The notes: generated from the letters alone by a model not told the origin. A DNA stretch of 64,000 bases from CALBPI01 sp038531945 (GCA_038531945.1 JBCBBH010000001.1:496001-560000), one strand, 5' to 3'. Counted from the first letter of the stretch, positions 17,986 to 26,728 are shown. Program-made: numbers and translations.

Positions 17986-18657
17986 ATGACAGAAAAGATC
18001 GATTCGGGTGAACTCGCGGCGCTGTTGCGCCGGGGCGTCGATCAATTGGGGATCAACCTCGTCGACGAACAGATTGACCGGCTTATCGAGCTTGTCGGCC
18101 TGTTGATAAAATGGAATCGGGCTTACAACCTCACCGCGATCCGTGACCCTCGCGAAATCGTCATCAAGCACTTGCTGGACAGTCTGTCGATCGAGTCGTT
18201 TATTGATGATGCGCGAATTATCGATGTGGGCACCGGTGGTGGATTTCCCGGGCTGCCGCTCGCGATCGCTCGCCCGAGTGCGCAGTTCGTGTTGCTGGAT
18301 GCCTCAGCGAAGAAAGTTCGCTTCGTGCAGCGAGCTAGCGATACGTTAGAACTCGAGAACGTCGCAGCGGTGCATGGTCGTGTCGAAGATTATGTCGAAC
18401 AGAAATTCGATATCGTGGTTTGCCGAGCCTTCGCGAGTCTCGAGGATATCGTTGCGCTAACCGGACACCTGCTGGCTTCTGGCGGGCGCATTCTCGCCAT
18501 GAAAGGACAAACTACACAGCACTCCGACGCGCCTGTGCTCAACGCGGCATGGCGCGCCGAGGAGCAGCCGGTAGTGGTACCCTTACTGACCGGCGCTCGT
18601 CATCTTGTACAGGTGACGCGGATCGGAAACCTTGAATCCATACAACCGCAGGATTGA
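17986..18657 (+). CDS. rsmG: 16S rRNA m7G527 methyltransferase RsmG (GidB)
   Basis: RsmG uses S-adenosylmethionine to methylate N7 of G527 in 16S rRNA. The 223-residue length is close to the family norm (about 207-240). The SAM-binding motif is IIDVGTGGGFPGLPLAIARP near residues 77-96; LIKWNRAYNLTAIRDP near 38 and VVCRAFASL in the middle are family hallmarks. The ATG sits directly behind the T tract of the ompA terminator, so no classical leader or Shine-Dalgarno site is present unless the GGGCGGG arm of the hairpin serves as one. An in-frame TTG at 18025 is an alternative but would remove the N-terminal helix. It is followed by parA after 3 bp. Confidence 0.95.
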   Translation: MTEKIDSGELAALLRRGVDQLGINLVDEQIDRLIELVGLLIKWNRAYNLTAIRDPREIVIKHLLDSLSIESFIDDARIIDVGTGGGFPGLPLAIARPSAQFVLLDASAKKVRFVQRASDTLELENVAAVHGRVEDYVEQKFDIVVCRAFASLEDIVALTGHLLASGGRILAMKGQTTQHSDAPVLNAAWRAEEQPVVVPLLTGARHLVQVTRIGNLESIQPQD

Positions 18658-18660
18658 CGC

Positions 18661-19452
18661 ATGACTCGCGTCCTCGCAATTGCCAACCAGAAAGGTGGTG
18701 TCGGCAAAACCACCACCAGCGTGAATCTCGCTGCGTCGCTCGCGGCGACGCAGCGCCGTGTTTTGCTGGTGGATATTGATCCGCAGGGCAATGCAACGAT
18801 GGGCTGCGGAATCGACAAGATGAATCTTGAGCAGAGCGCCTGCGACGTGCTGCTGAACGATGCGACTGCAGCGGATTCTATTGTCAGTGCGCCGGAAGGC
18901 GGTTTCGCCATTCTGCCGGGCAACGATGATCTGACATTGGCAGAGGTGCAGTTGTTGCAGGAAATCGGCCGCGAATTGCGTTTACGTAAAGCGTTGGCGC
19001 CGGTGCTCGGCATGTACGATTTCATCCTGATCGACTGCCCGCCATCGATCAACATGCTGACCGTCAATGCCCTGACTGCGGCGGACGGCGTGTTGATCCC
19101 GATGCAGTGCGAATACTATGCGCTCGAAGGATTAACGGCGCTGTTGACGACAATCGATCAGGTCCGCGATTCAGTGAACCCCAATCTTGAGGTTTACGGG
19201 TTGCTGCGAACAATGTTTGATCCGCGAAACAACCTTGCTAACGCGGTGTCAGCACAGCTTCATGAACACTTCGGTGAGAAGGTGTATCGGACGATCATTC
19301 CGCGCAATGTGCGACTCGCTGAAGCGCCGAGCTTCGGGCGGCCGGTGCTGCTGCACGATCGGCATTCACGGGGCGCGCTCGCCTACCTTGCACTGGCTGG
19401 TGAGATCATCCGGCGCGAGGAGTCGCTTGCAGCCCAGGCGGCGGCCCATTAG
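18661..19452 (+). CDS. parA: chromosome-partitioning ATPase ParA (Soj)
   Basis: This 263-residue ParA-family ATPase acts with ParB to segregate the chromosomal origin region. The deviant Walker A motif KGGVGKTTTSVNLAA is at about 11-25, Walker A' in VLLVDIDPQGNATMG near 38, and Walker B-like LIDCPPSINML near 121. The length and lack of an N-terminal helix-turn-helix point to the chromosomal (Soj-type) rather than the plasmid form. It sits 3 bp after rsmG and 30 bp before parB, the usual order. This supports an origin-proximal position for the window. Confidence 0.95.
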   Translation: MTRVLAIANQKGGVGKTTTSVNLAASLAATQRRVLLVDIDPQGNATMGCGIDKMNLEQSACDVLLNDATAADSIVSAPEGGFAILPGNDDLTLAEVQLLQEIGRELRLRKALAPVLGMYDFILIDCPPSINMLTVNALTAADGVLIPMQCEYYALEGLTALLTTIDQVRDSVNPNLEVYGLLRTMFDPRNNLANAVSAQLHEHFGEKVYRTIIPRNVRLAEAPSFGRPVLLHDRHSRGALAYLALAGEIIRREESLAAQAAAH

Positions 19453-19482
19453 GGTACGCGGCCGGCAAACAGGGCAACGAGC

Positions 19483-20391
19483 ATGGCAAACAAGCGAAAG
19501 AGTCTGGGTAGAGGGTTAGGCGCACTTCTCGGGGACGCCGCTCAGCAATCCGGCAAGACCGGCGCGAACCCGACATCGACATCGACCGCATCACCGAGCA
19601 TGCTCGCGATCGATCGGATGCAGCGTGGACGCTATCAGCCACGCGTCGACATGCGCAAAGACACGCTGGATGAGCTCGCTGCATCGATCAAAGCTCAAGG
19701 CATTGTCCAACCGATTGCGGTTCGCCCTATCAGCGGCTCGGGTGCCGACACCCGCTACGAGATTATTGCCGGCGAGCGACGCTGGCGTGCCGCGCAGCTT
19801 GCGGCGTTGTCGGAAGTGCCGGTGGTTATCCACGATGTGTCCGACAACGAAGCCGTTGCGATGGCGCTGATCGAGAATATCCAGCGTGAAGACCTGAATC
19901 CGCTGGAAGAGGCTCGTGCGCTTTCTCGATTGATCACGGAGTTTGAACTCACGCATCAGGAAGGTGCGGATGCGGTTGGTCGAAGTCGCGCTTCTGTATC
20001 CAACTTACTGCGTTTAATGGATCTTGATCCGGCCGTGCAGGACCTTCTTGAGCAGCGCAAACTCGATATGGGGCATGCGCGTGCCTTGCTGGGCTTGGAG
20101 AAGGGTGCCGATCAGGCAACGTTGGCCCGCGAGGTAGTCGCGCGCGGTATGACCGTCCGCGAAACGGAGCGACGGGTCCGTGCATTCGGTGGAAGTTCCA
20201 ACGCGAAGCCGGCGAGCAAACCCAAGAAAGACCCGAATATTGTTCGCCTCGAGCAGGATCTTACCGATCGACTTGGGGCGCGTGTCACTGTGAACTCAGG
20301 CAGTCGTGGTAAAGGCACGCTGACCATCGCGTACAACAGTCTCGACGAGCTGGATGGGATTCTCGCGCACCTCGGGGGCGGCGAGGACTAA
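19483..20391 (+). CDS. parB: chromosome-partitioning protein ParB (Spo0J)
   Basis: This 302-residue DNA-binding CTPase loads at parS sites and recruits ParA and SMC. The N-terminal basic segment (KRKSLGRGLGALLGD) is the ParA-interacting tail. The CTP-binding motif GERRWRAAQLA is near residue 92, followed by ENIQREDLNPLEEA and a central helix-turn-helix (VGRSRASVSNLLRLMDL) near 165. A C-terminal dimerisation domain follows. I did not find a perfect parS palindrome in the window. The stop is 1 bp from the stop of the convergent EAL gene. Confidence 0.95.
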   Translation: MANKRKSLGRGLGALLGDAAQQSGKTGANPTSTSTASPSMLAIDRMQRGRYQPRVDMRKDTLDELAASIKAQGIVQPIAVRPISGSGADTRYEIIAGERRWRAAQLAALSEVPVVIHDVSDNEAVAMALIENIQREDLNPLEEARALSRLITEFELTHQEGADAVGRSRASVSNLLRLMDLDPAVQDLLEQRKLDMGHARALLGLEKGADQATLAREVVARGMTVRETERRVRAFGGSSNAKPASKPKKDPNIVRLEQDLTDRLGARVTVNSGSRGKGTLTIAYNSLDELDGILAHLGGGED

Positions 20392-20392
20392 G

Positions 20393-21232
20393 TCAGCCGC
20401 GCATCGCCTTCAAAACCCCGGTGGCCTCGGTCAGCATGTCCATCGCGTTGGCCTCGTCCACGGCCGGATAGGCGCGCTGGATGATCTCCGGCATCACCGC
20501 TTCGGAAATGAAGAAGCCCTGCATCTTGTCGCATTTGATTTCTTTCAGAAACTCAAACGTCTCTTGATCTTCTACGCCTTCCGCACAGACCATGATCCCG
20601 AGCGCATGAGCCATTCCGGTCACCGCTGCGAGCGCATGGCGGGTCATGATGTTCTCGCGCGCCTCCTTCAGCAGTGAGGCATGGATCTTGATTTCGTCGA
20701 AGTCGAGTTTGCCGAATGAGCTCAGAGACTCTCTCGCCGCACCAAAATCGTCGAGCGAGAGTCGAAACCCTCGGCTGCGGAGCGAGCTGAGTGCCATCGA
20801 ACACTGATCTTCAGCGCCCGCGATATTGGGTTGTGCGATTTCGAAGGTGATCGCGTCACACGGCAGATTGAATTGCTGTGCGATTCGCTCGTAGTGAGAG
20901 GCAAGACCGGCATCCTGCAACAGCGACGCGTCCAGATTGACGCAGCCGTTCAGGGATAACCCGCTCTGCCGCCAGTTCGTGAGCTGGGTCAGGGTTTTTT
21001 CCAGCACGAAATCGCCGATCGCGGGCATCAGGCCGGCCTCTACCGCCGTCGGCAGGAAATCGAGCGGCGAAATCAGCCCATGGTCCGGGTGACGCCATCG
21101 AATCAGCGCTTCCGCCTCCGTCGTGACCCATTCCGACTGGCCCGTTGGACGGGACATCTTCGGCTGATACTGGACGAAGAGCTGCTCTTCTTCGAGGGCA
21201 GCGGCGATGGCATCGTGGTTGATGTGCGTCAT
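20393..21232 (-). CDS. EAL-domain protein (possible c-di-GMP phosphodiesterase)
   Basis: This 279-residue single-domain EAL protein would hydrolyse cyclic di-GMP if active. The EAL motif is in EAEALIRWRHP near residue 37, SLDDFGAA supplies the paired metal-binding aspartates, FDEIKIHASLL the conserved Lys and CAEGVED the late Glu. Two positions depart from consensus: NLDAS where many active enzymes have NxS, and FEIAQ where they have an E-x-T-E type motif. Activity is therefore uncertain and it may act as a binding protein. It has no membrane segment or sensory domain. It is convergent with parB and divergent from the atp operon. Confidence 0.8.
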   Translation of the reverse strand: MTHINHDAIAAALEEEQLFVQYQPKMSRPTGQSEWVTTEAEALIRWRHPDHGLISPLDFLPTAVEAGLMPAIGDFVLEKTLTQLTNWRQSGLSLNGCVNLDASLLQDAGLASHYERIAQQFNLPCDAITFEIAQPNIAGAEDQCSMALSSLRSRGFRLSLDDFGAARESLSSFGKLDFDEIKIHASLLKEARENIMTRHALAAVTGMAHALGIMVCAEGVEDQETFEFLKEIKCDKMQGFFISEAVMPEIIQRAYPAVDEANAMDMLTEATGVLKAMRG

Positions 21233-21417
21233 ATTACGTGCTCTTCCTGAGGCGAAACTGACCGTCGATTTGCGCGTCTATAGCGCGCTATCGGCCGACG
21301 ACTCCGAAACTGTAAACCCAAGCGCGTCTCGGAACTGTGTTCGGCCTCTCAATATCCCTTATTTTCAGGGTTTTTCGAGTGCCTGAAGGGCTTCCCCGGA
21401 GTTTGGTTAAAGGGGGT

Positions 21418-21446
21418 TTGCCGCGATGCTCAGGAGCCTATATACT
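21418..21446 (+). promoter_or_regulatory. sigma-70 promoter of the atp operon
   Basis: TTGCCG at 21418-21423 and TATACT at 21441-21446 are spaced by exactly 17 bp. The site lies 51 bp before the atpI start, and AGGAGG lies between. Confidence 0.75.
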
Positions 21447-21496
21447 GCGCCCGCTTTTGGTTTCCGGCTCGGCGAGAACGCCCCAGGAGGCGTACG

Positions 21497-21886
21497 GTGC
21501 GATCCCGCGCTGTTCCCTTCCACATAGTCAAGTGGCAGGCGATTATCGGAGTTCTGGGAGCCCTGTTATGGTTGTTCGATAGCCCCGCCTCGGCGCTTGC
21601 CGCTCTCGCAGGTGGCATCGGCAGCACATTACTGAGCCTGCAAGTAGCGGTACGGGTGCATTCCCGTCCAGATTCGGCGCCGCCCCAAGCGATTGTGGCG
21701 GCCTTTTATCGCGCTGAGGCGTTTAAATTGCTCAGCGCGGCGCTGATGTTCGGCATTGTTGCCAAGTATTTTGCGCCCCGGTTCATACCGTTCGCGAGCG
21801 TTTTTTTCGTGACGATCGGCGTGTACCTGGTGGCGCTACGTTGGCCGGTCGATGACGAAGACAATGGCGGCACGCCAAGCGTTTAA
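21497..21886 (+). CDS. atpI: ATP synthase protein I
   Basis: This 129-residue membrane protein has four hydrophobic segments and is encoded at the head of the ATP synthase operon. AtpI proteins aid assembly of the c-subunit ring and are not part of the final enzyme. It starts with GTG, supported by AGGAGG at 21485-21490 six bases upstream. Conserved family features include the basic N-terminus and the FYRAEAFKLLSAALMF helix in the middle. It is separated from atpB by 65 bp containing an imperfect palindrome. Confidence 0.85.
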   Translation: MRSRAVPFHIVKWQAIIGVLGALLWLFDSPASALAALAGGIGSTLLSLQVAVRVHSRPDSAPPQAIVAAFYRAEAFKLLSAALMFGIVAKYFAPRFIPFASVFFVTIGVYLVALRWPVDDEDNGGTPSV

Positions 21887-21892
21887 TGTGCG

Positions 21893-21921
21893 GCGTATGA
21901 CCTTATATATAAGTCATGCGC
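21893..21921. repeat. imperfect palindrome between atpI and atpB
   Basis: A 29-base inverted repeat centred on TTATATATAA has outer arms GCGTATGAC and GTCATGCGC with one bulged base. It is followed by CTTTTG. It might modulate atpI/atpB transcript levels or act as an operator. Confidence 0.5.
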
Positions 21922-21951
21922 TTTTGAAAGACAAAAGAGTGTAACGATCGA

Positions 21952-22728
21952 ATGGCCAGCGAGTCCGGCAAACAGACTGCGAGCGAATACGTTTCTCATC
22001 ACCTGGAGCACCTCACGGTTGGCGAAGGGTTCATGACGATCCATGTGGACACGCTGTTTTGGACCTGGTTCTGTGGTCTGCTGTTCCTCGGCATCTTCTG
22101 GGCCGCCGCTCGACGTGCATCCACAGGTGTACCCGGCAAGTTTCAGGCATTCATAGAAATGACGATCGAGTTTGTTGATAACTCGGTCAAAGACGGATTT
22201 CACGGTCCGCGCAAGTTTATAGCGCCGCTAGCGCTGACAATTTTCATGCTGGTCATGTTCTGGAACCTGCTCGACCTCCTGCCGGTCGATTTGGTGCCGA
22301 TCATCGCGCACGACGTGCTCCACCTTGAATACATGCGGATCGTGCCGTCGGCTGATGTGAATGCGACCTTCAGCCTTTCTCTGACGGTGTTCGTGCTGAT
22401 CATCATCTACAGTTTCAAAGGCAAGGGCGCGATGGGCTACCTCAAGGAGTGGCTGTTTCACCCCTTTGGCCCGTGGTTGCTGCCGTTCAACCTCGTTTTG
22501 AATACGGTTGAGCTCTTGGCGAAGCCGCTTTCATTGGCGCTTCGGTTGTTTGGCAACCTCTATGCAGCTGAATTGATCTTTATGCTGATCGCGCTGCTAC
22601 CGATTTATGTGCAGCCGATTCCAGGCGCCATCTGGGCGATCTACCACATTCTGGTTATCCCCCTGCAAGCGTTCATCTTTATGACGCTCACGATTGTTTA
22701 TTTGAATCTCGCTTACGAGAAACATTGA
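21952..22728 (+). CDS. atpB: F1Fo ATP synthase subunit a
   Basis: Subunit a forms the proton half-channels beside the c-ring. The 258-residue length, five to six helices and the essential Arg in LAKPLSLALRLFGNLYAAE (about residue 204) identify it. The N-terminus has the typical SEYVSHHLEHLTVG segment and the C-terminal helix ends with TLTIVYLNLAYEKH. The ATG at 21952 has only a weak ribosome-binding site. It is part of atpIBEFHAGDC. Confidence 0.97.
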   Translation: MASESGKQTASEYVSHHLEHLTVGEGFMTIHVDTLFWTWFCGLLFLGIFWAAARRASTGVPGKFQAFIEMTIEFVDNSVKDGFHGPRKFIAPLALTIFMLVMFWNLLDLLPVDLVPIIAHDVLHLEYMRIVPSADVNATFSLSLTVFVLIIIYSFKGKGAMGYLKEWLFHPFGPWLLPFNLVLNTVELLAKPLSLALRLFGNLYAAELIFMLIALLPIYVQPIPGAIWAIYHILVIPLQAFIFMTLTIVYLNLAYEKH

Positions 22729-22775
22729 TTTTGTTGTTTACGCTTCGCGCGTTTTGATTTGACTTAGGAGTCACC

Positions 22776-23087
22776 ATGGAAGCTCTAATTGCTGATGTCC
22801 AGAGCAGCACCGCCATCGCCGTCGGCATGATCCTCGCGTTCGCCGCATTGGGAACCGGTATCGGTTTCGGCCTGTTGGGTGGCAAGTTCCTGGAAGGCGT
22901 TGCTCGCCAGCCAGAGCTTGGCAACATGCTGCAAGGCCGCATGTTCATCATCGCCGGTCTGCTCGATGCGTTGTCGATTATCGGTGTTGCGTTCGCCGCA
23001 TTGCTGCTGTTCGCCAACCCGCTCACCGGCAAGGTGGAAGATGCCGCCGCAGCCGAGGCTGAGGCTGCGCTTGAGGTTGCTGAATAA
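22776..23087 (+). CDS. atpE: F1Fo ATP synthase subunit c
   Basis: This 103-residue proteolipid forms the rotor ring. It has two helices joined by the polar loop (ARQPELG) and the proton-binding Asp in AGLLDALSIIG. An Asp rather than Glu, without the surrounding Gln/Ser sodium ligands, suggests proton coupling. The protein continues about 17 residues beyond the usual end with an Ala/Glu-rich acidic tail, making it longer than the common 79-85 residues. TAGGAGTCACC supplies a good ribosome-binding site. Confidence 0.97.
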   Translation: MEALIADVQSSTAIAVGMILAFAALGTGIGFGLLGGKFLEGVARQPELGNMLQGRMFIIAGLLDALSIIGVAFAALLLFANPLTGKVEDAAAAEAEAALEVAE

Positions 23088-23141
23088 GCGATCTCACAGC
23101 TTCGTTTGCTGTCAGTCACCGTAAGAATGGAGTAATCCGCC

Positions 23142-23612
23142 GTGGACCCGAATATTAGCGTTATCGGACAAATGATCACGTTCCTGCTGTTTGTAGGATT
23201 CGTGATGAAGTTCGTCTGGCCCCCGTTGATCGAAGCCATCGAGGCCCGTCGCCAGGAGATCGCGGATGGATTGGCCGCCGCTGAGCGCGGTCAGCAGGAT
23301 CTTGCGAAAGCGGAATCGAAAGTCGACGAGTTGGTTGCCGAAGCGCGTAACCAGGCAGCGGAGATTCTCGACCAGGCGCGGTCGCGAGCGAACGAGATCA
23401 TCGCTGAAGGCAAAGACGAGGGTCAGCGCGAGCGGGAACGCCAGCTGACGGCCGCCCAGGCTGAGATCGAGCAGGAGACCAACCGAGCGCGCGAGGAATT
23501 GCGCGACCAGGTCGCCGATTTGGCGCTCGCGACAGCGTCCAAGATCCTGAGCCGTGAGATCGACGCGGGTGTCCACAAAGATCTCATCGGCGATTTAGCC
23601 AAACAGATCTGA
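23142..23612 (+). CDS. atpF: F1Fo ATP synthase subunit b
   Basis: This 156-residue peripheral-stalk subunit has one N-terminal membrane helix (about 8-27) and a long charged coiled-coil (about 30-150) that reaches F1. The GTG start at 23142 has GGAG about 12 bases upstream; the sequence after it (DPNISVIGQMITFLLFVGFV) matches the family start. It lies between atpE and atpH. Confidence 0.97.
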   Translation: MDPNISVIGQMITFLLFVGFVMKFVWPPLIEAIEARRQEIADGLAAAERGQQDLAKAESKVDELVAEARNQAAEILDQARSRANEIIAEGKDEGQRERERQLTAAQAEIEQETNRAREELRDQVADLALATASKILSREIDAGVHKDLIGDLAKQI

Positions 23613-23628
23613 CGGCAGGTAACACCGA

Positions 23629-24189
23629 ATGGCTGATAACGACACACTGGCACGACCCTATGCTCAGGCAGCGTTCGCCGTCGCAAACGACAACAACGCG
23701 CTTGCGCCTATGTCGGCCGCGTTAAAGGTCGCGGGCACTGTCGTCAGCGATCCGCAGGTGGCGGGTCTGATCGATCATCCCGCAGTCGGGCCGGACCAGT
23801 TGCTCGCCATTTTGCAGGGTGTGTTTGCCGATGTTCCTGAAGCGAAACCTTTCGCTGCAAAAGGGGGTAACGGCGAGAATCTGTTGAAGCTACTGATCGA
23901 GAACGATCGGTTGGCATTGCTGCCCGCAATTGCCGATCAGGTGGAGATGCTCAAGCGTCAGGCGGAACAGGTCGTGAATGTGACGATCACCGCTGCCAGC
24001 GCCATCGACGAGTCGCAGAGAAATGAAATTGCCGAGGCGTTGAAGTCCCGGCTGGGCCGCAACGTGGACATTACGACGGAAGTGGACGAAGACCTGATCG
24101 GTGGTGCGGTGATCCGTGCTGGTGATTTTGTCATCGACGGTTCCGTCCGCTCGAAACTCTCGCGCATGTCCGCAGCGCTGCAAAAGTAA
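23629..24189 (+). CDS. atpH: F1Fo ATP synthase subunit delta
   Basis: This 186-residue subunit connects the peripheral stalk to the top of F1. The start ARPYAQAAFAVA and the C-terminal GGAVIRAGDFVIDGSVRSKLSRM are the two family signatures. It is 16 bp after atpF and 18 bp before atpA. Confidence 0.97.
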   Translation: MADNDTLARPYAQAAFAVANDNNALAPMSAALKVAGTVVSDPQVAGLIDHPAVGPDQLLAILQGVFADVPEAKPFAAKGGNGENLLKLLIENDRLALLPAIADQVEMLKRQAEQVVNVTITAASAIDESQRNEIAEALKSRLGRNVDITTEVDEDLIGGAVIRAGDFVIDGSVRSKLSRMSAALQK

Positions 24190-24207
24190 GTTTAAGGAAA
24201 CTAGACC

Positions 24208-25749
24208 ATGTCACTGAAAGCGTCCGAGATCAGCGAACTGATCAAAGCACGAATCGAGAATTTCGATGCAGCCGCCGAGGCGCGAGACGTCGGTACGGTT
24301 ATCGCCGTTTCCGATGGCATCACTCGCATCCATGGGCTGGCTGATGCCAGGTATGGTGAGATGTTGGAATTCCCGGGTAACACCTACGGGCTCGCATTGA
24401 ACCTGGAGCAGGATTCGGTCGGCGCGGTTGTGCTCGGTGACTACAAGCACATCTCCGAAGGTGACACGGTCAAAACCACAGGCCGCATTCTCGAAGTGCC
24501 GGTCGGTCCGGAATTGCTGGGTCGCGTGGTGAACTCGCTGGGTGAAGCGATCGATGGCAAAGCCCCGATCACGACCAGCACCACATCGCCGATTGAGAAA
24601 GTGGCGCCGGGTGTGATCGATCGTCAATCGGTCGACCAGCCGGTACAAACCGGCTTGAAAGCCATTGATGCGATGGTGCCGATCGGTCGCGGTCAGCGTG
24701 AGCTGATCATCGGTGACCGCCAAACCGGGAAAACGGCCGTCGCGATTGACGCGATCATCAACCAGAAAGGCACCGGCATTAAATGTATCTATGTCGCGGT
24801 TGGCCAGAAAGATAGCTCCGTCGCTGCGGTGGTCCGCAAGCTCGAAGAAGAAGGCGCGATGGACCACACCATCGTCGTCAACGCGTCTGCTGCACAATCG
24901 GCGGCGATGCAGTACATCGCTCCATACTCCGGCACGGCAATGGGTGAGTACTTCCGCGATAACGGTGAAGACGCACTGATTATTTTCGATGACCTCACGA
25001 AGCAGGCGCAGGCCTATCGACAGGTCTCATTGCTGCTGCGTCGTCCGCCGGGCCGTGAAGCGTATCCTGGTGATGTCTTCTATTTGCACTCCCGCTTGTT
25101 GGAACGCGCGGCGCGCGTCAACGCGAAGTTTGTTGAAGAGCAAACCGGCGGCAAGGTCACCGGCAAGACCGGTTCTTTGACTGCATTGCCGATCATCGAA
25201 ACGCAGGCTGGTGACGTATCGGCGTTCGTACCGACCAACGTAATCTCGATTACCGACGGTCAGATCTTCCTGGAAACCGACCTGTTCAACGCCGGTATCC
25301 GCCCAGCGATCAACGCGGGTCTGTCGGTATCGCGTGTGGGCGGCTCTGCACAAACCAAAATCATCAAGAAGCTCGGCGGCGGTGTCCGGCTGGCGCTCGC
25401 TCAATATCGCGAGCTCGCAGCATTCGCACAGTTTGCTTCAGATCTCGACGAAGCCACCCGCAAACAGCTCGAGCGCGGGCAGCGCGTGACTGAACTGATG
25501 AAACAGAAGCAATACTCGCCGTTGTCAGTGGGTGAAATGGCGATGTCGTTGTTTGCCGCTAACGAAGGATTCCTGGACGACGTGCCAGTCGAAAAAGTGG
25601 TCGATTATGAAGCGGCCATGCACGATTTTGTGAACAACTCGCACGGCGAACTGATTGCAAAGATCAACGACACGGGCAAATTCGACGATGAGATTTCAAG
25701 CGGCATGCGTGCGGCTCTGGAAGCATTCAACGCGACAGGCGTCTACTAG
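24208..25749 (+). CDS. atpA: F1Fo ATP synthase subunit alpha
   Basis: This 513-residue regulatory nucleotide-binding F1 subunit has Walker A GDRQTGKTA near residue 169 and Walker B ALIIFDDL. The arginine finger lies in the C-terminal half (SVSRVGGSAQ), and the length equals that of E. coli. AAGGAAAC precedes the ATG as ribosome-binding site. Confidence 0.98.
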   Translation: MSLKASEISELIKARIENFDAAAEARDVGTVIAVSDGITRIHGLADARYGEMLEFPGNTYGLALNLEQDSVGAVVLGDYKHISEGDTVKTTGRILEVPVGPELLGRVVNSLGEAIDGKAPITTSTTSPIEKVAPGVIDRQSVDQPVQTGLKAIDAMVPIGRGQRELIIGDRQTGKTAVAIDAIINQKGTGIKCIYVAVGQKDSSVAAVVRKLEEEGAMDHTIVVNASAAQSAAMQYIAPYSGTAMGEYFRDNGEDALIIFDDLTKQAQAYRQVSLLLRRPPGREAYPGDVFYLHSRLLERAARVNAKFVEEQTGGKVTGKTGSLTALPIIETQAGDVSAFVPTNVISITDGQIFLETDLFNAGIRPAINAGLSVSRVGGSAQTKIIKKLGGGVRLALAQYRELAAFAQFASDLDEATRKQLERGQRVTELMKQKQYSPLSVGEMAMSLFAANEGFLDDVPVEKVVDYEAAMHDFVNNSHGELIAKINDTGKFDDEISSGMRAALEAFNATGVY

Positions 25750-25781
25750 AGTTTGGATCTCACCGACTGACGGATTAACGC

Positions 25782-26651
25782 ATGGCCAGTGAAAAGGAAA
25801 TACGTACCAAGATCAAAAGCGTGAAGAGCACGCAGAAGATCACCCGTGCGATGGAAATGGTTGCCGCGAGCAAGATTCGCAAGGCGCAGGCGCAGATGGA
25901 AGCATCGCGTCCGTACGCCGAGCGCATCCGCCGCGTGGTGGCTCACTTGTCCGATGCGAATCCCGAATACCGCCATCCGTGGCTGGAAGCGCGCGAGATC
26001 AAACGCGTCGGGTACATTGTGGTGTCCTCAGACCGGGGACTGTGCGGTGGTCTGAACGTTAACCTGTTCAAAAAGTTGATCGGTGAGTTGGCTGATTGGG
26101 AGTCGAAAGGCGTCGAGGTTGACTTGGCGCTGGTGGGTTCAAAGGCCGTACAAATGTTCAACCGCCTCGGCGGCAATGTGCTGGCAACGGTCACCCAACT
26201 TGGTGATCAACCGCACATGAACGATCTGCTTGGCCTGATCAAGGTCATGCTGGATGGATATACGGATGGTTCGATCGACCGGCTGTACTTGGCGCACAAC
26301 GAATTCGTAAGCGCGATCAGCCAGAAGCCCAAGATGGAAACCTTGTTGCCGGTCGCCGAGCTCGACAACGACGATGAGTTGCAGCAGTACTGGGACTACA
26401 TCTATGAGCCTGAGCCGGTCGAGCTGTTGGATGAAGTATTGACGCGCTACATCGAGTCACAGATTTATCGGGGCGTCGTGGAGAACTTTGCCTGCGAGAT
26501 GGCCGCGAAGATGGTGGCGATGAAGAGTGCGACCGACAATGCCGGCGATCTTATCGATTCGCTGCAACTGCAATACAACAAAGCCCGCCAGGCATCGATT
26601 ACGCAGGAAATTAGCGAGATCGTCGGCGGTGCGGCAGCCGTCAGCGGCTGA
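25782..26651 (+). CDS. atpG: F1Fo ATP synthase subunit gamma
   Basis: The central rotor shaft, 289 residues. The N-terminal helix (EIRTKIKSVKSTQKITRAMEM) and the C-terminal helix (MKSATDNAGDLIDSLQLQYN) form the coiled-coil rotor and are highly characteristic; VSSDRGLCGGLN is the conserved Rossmann-domain motif. A 77-bp spacer follows before atpD. Confidence 0.98.
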   Translation: MASEKEIRTKIKSVKSTQKITRAMEMVAASKIRKAQAQMEASRPYAERIRRVVAHLSDANPEYRHPWLEAREIKRVGYIVVSSDRGLCGGLNVNLFKKLIGELADWESKGVEVDLALVGSKAVQMFNRLGGNVLATVTQLGDQPHMNDLLGLIKVMLDGYTDGSIDRLYLAHNEFVSAISQKPKMETLLPVAELDNDDELQQYWDYIYEPEPVELLDEVLTRYIESQIYRGVVENFACEMAAKMVAMKSATDNAGDLIDSLQLQYNKARQASITQEISEIVGGAAAVSG

Positions 26652-26728
26652 CGCAACAGCGTAAGCAAGACAGATTTTTAAAATGACATTGGCAGCGAAC
26701 ACGCTGCAACGGAACTGAGGAAAGACGA

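Noticed and set aside
19825..19836. DnaA-box-like TTATCCACG inside parB
   Set aside because: A single imperfect box within coding sequence, with no cluster or AT-rich unwinding region; not evidence of an origin.
18661..20391. parS site near parAB
   Set aside because: No good match to TGTTTCACGTGAAACA was found; scattered TCACGTGAA-like matches, such as at about 2640, lie inside genes and are partial.
22688..23239. A 183-residue minus-strand ORF across atpE
   Set aside because: Low-complexity Ser/Ala shadow of the c-subunit gene.
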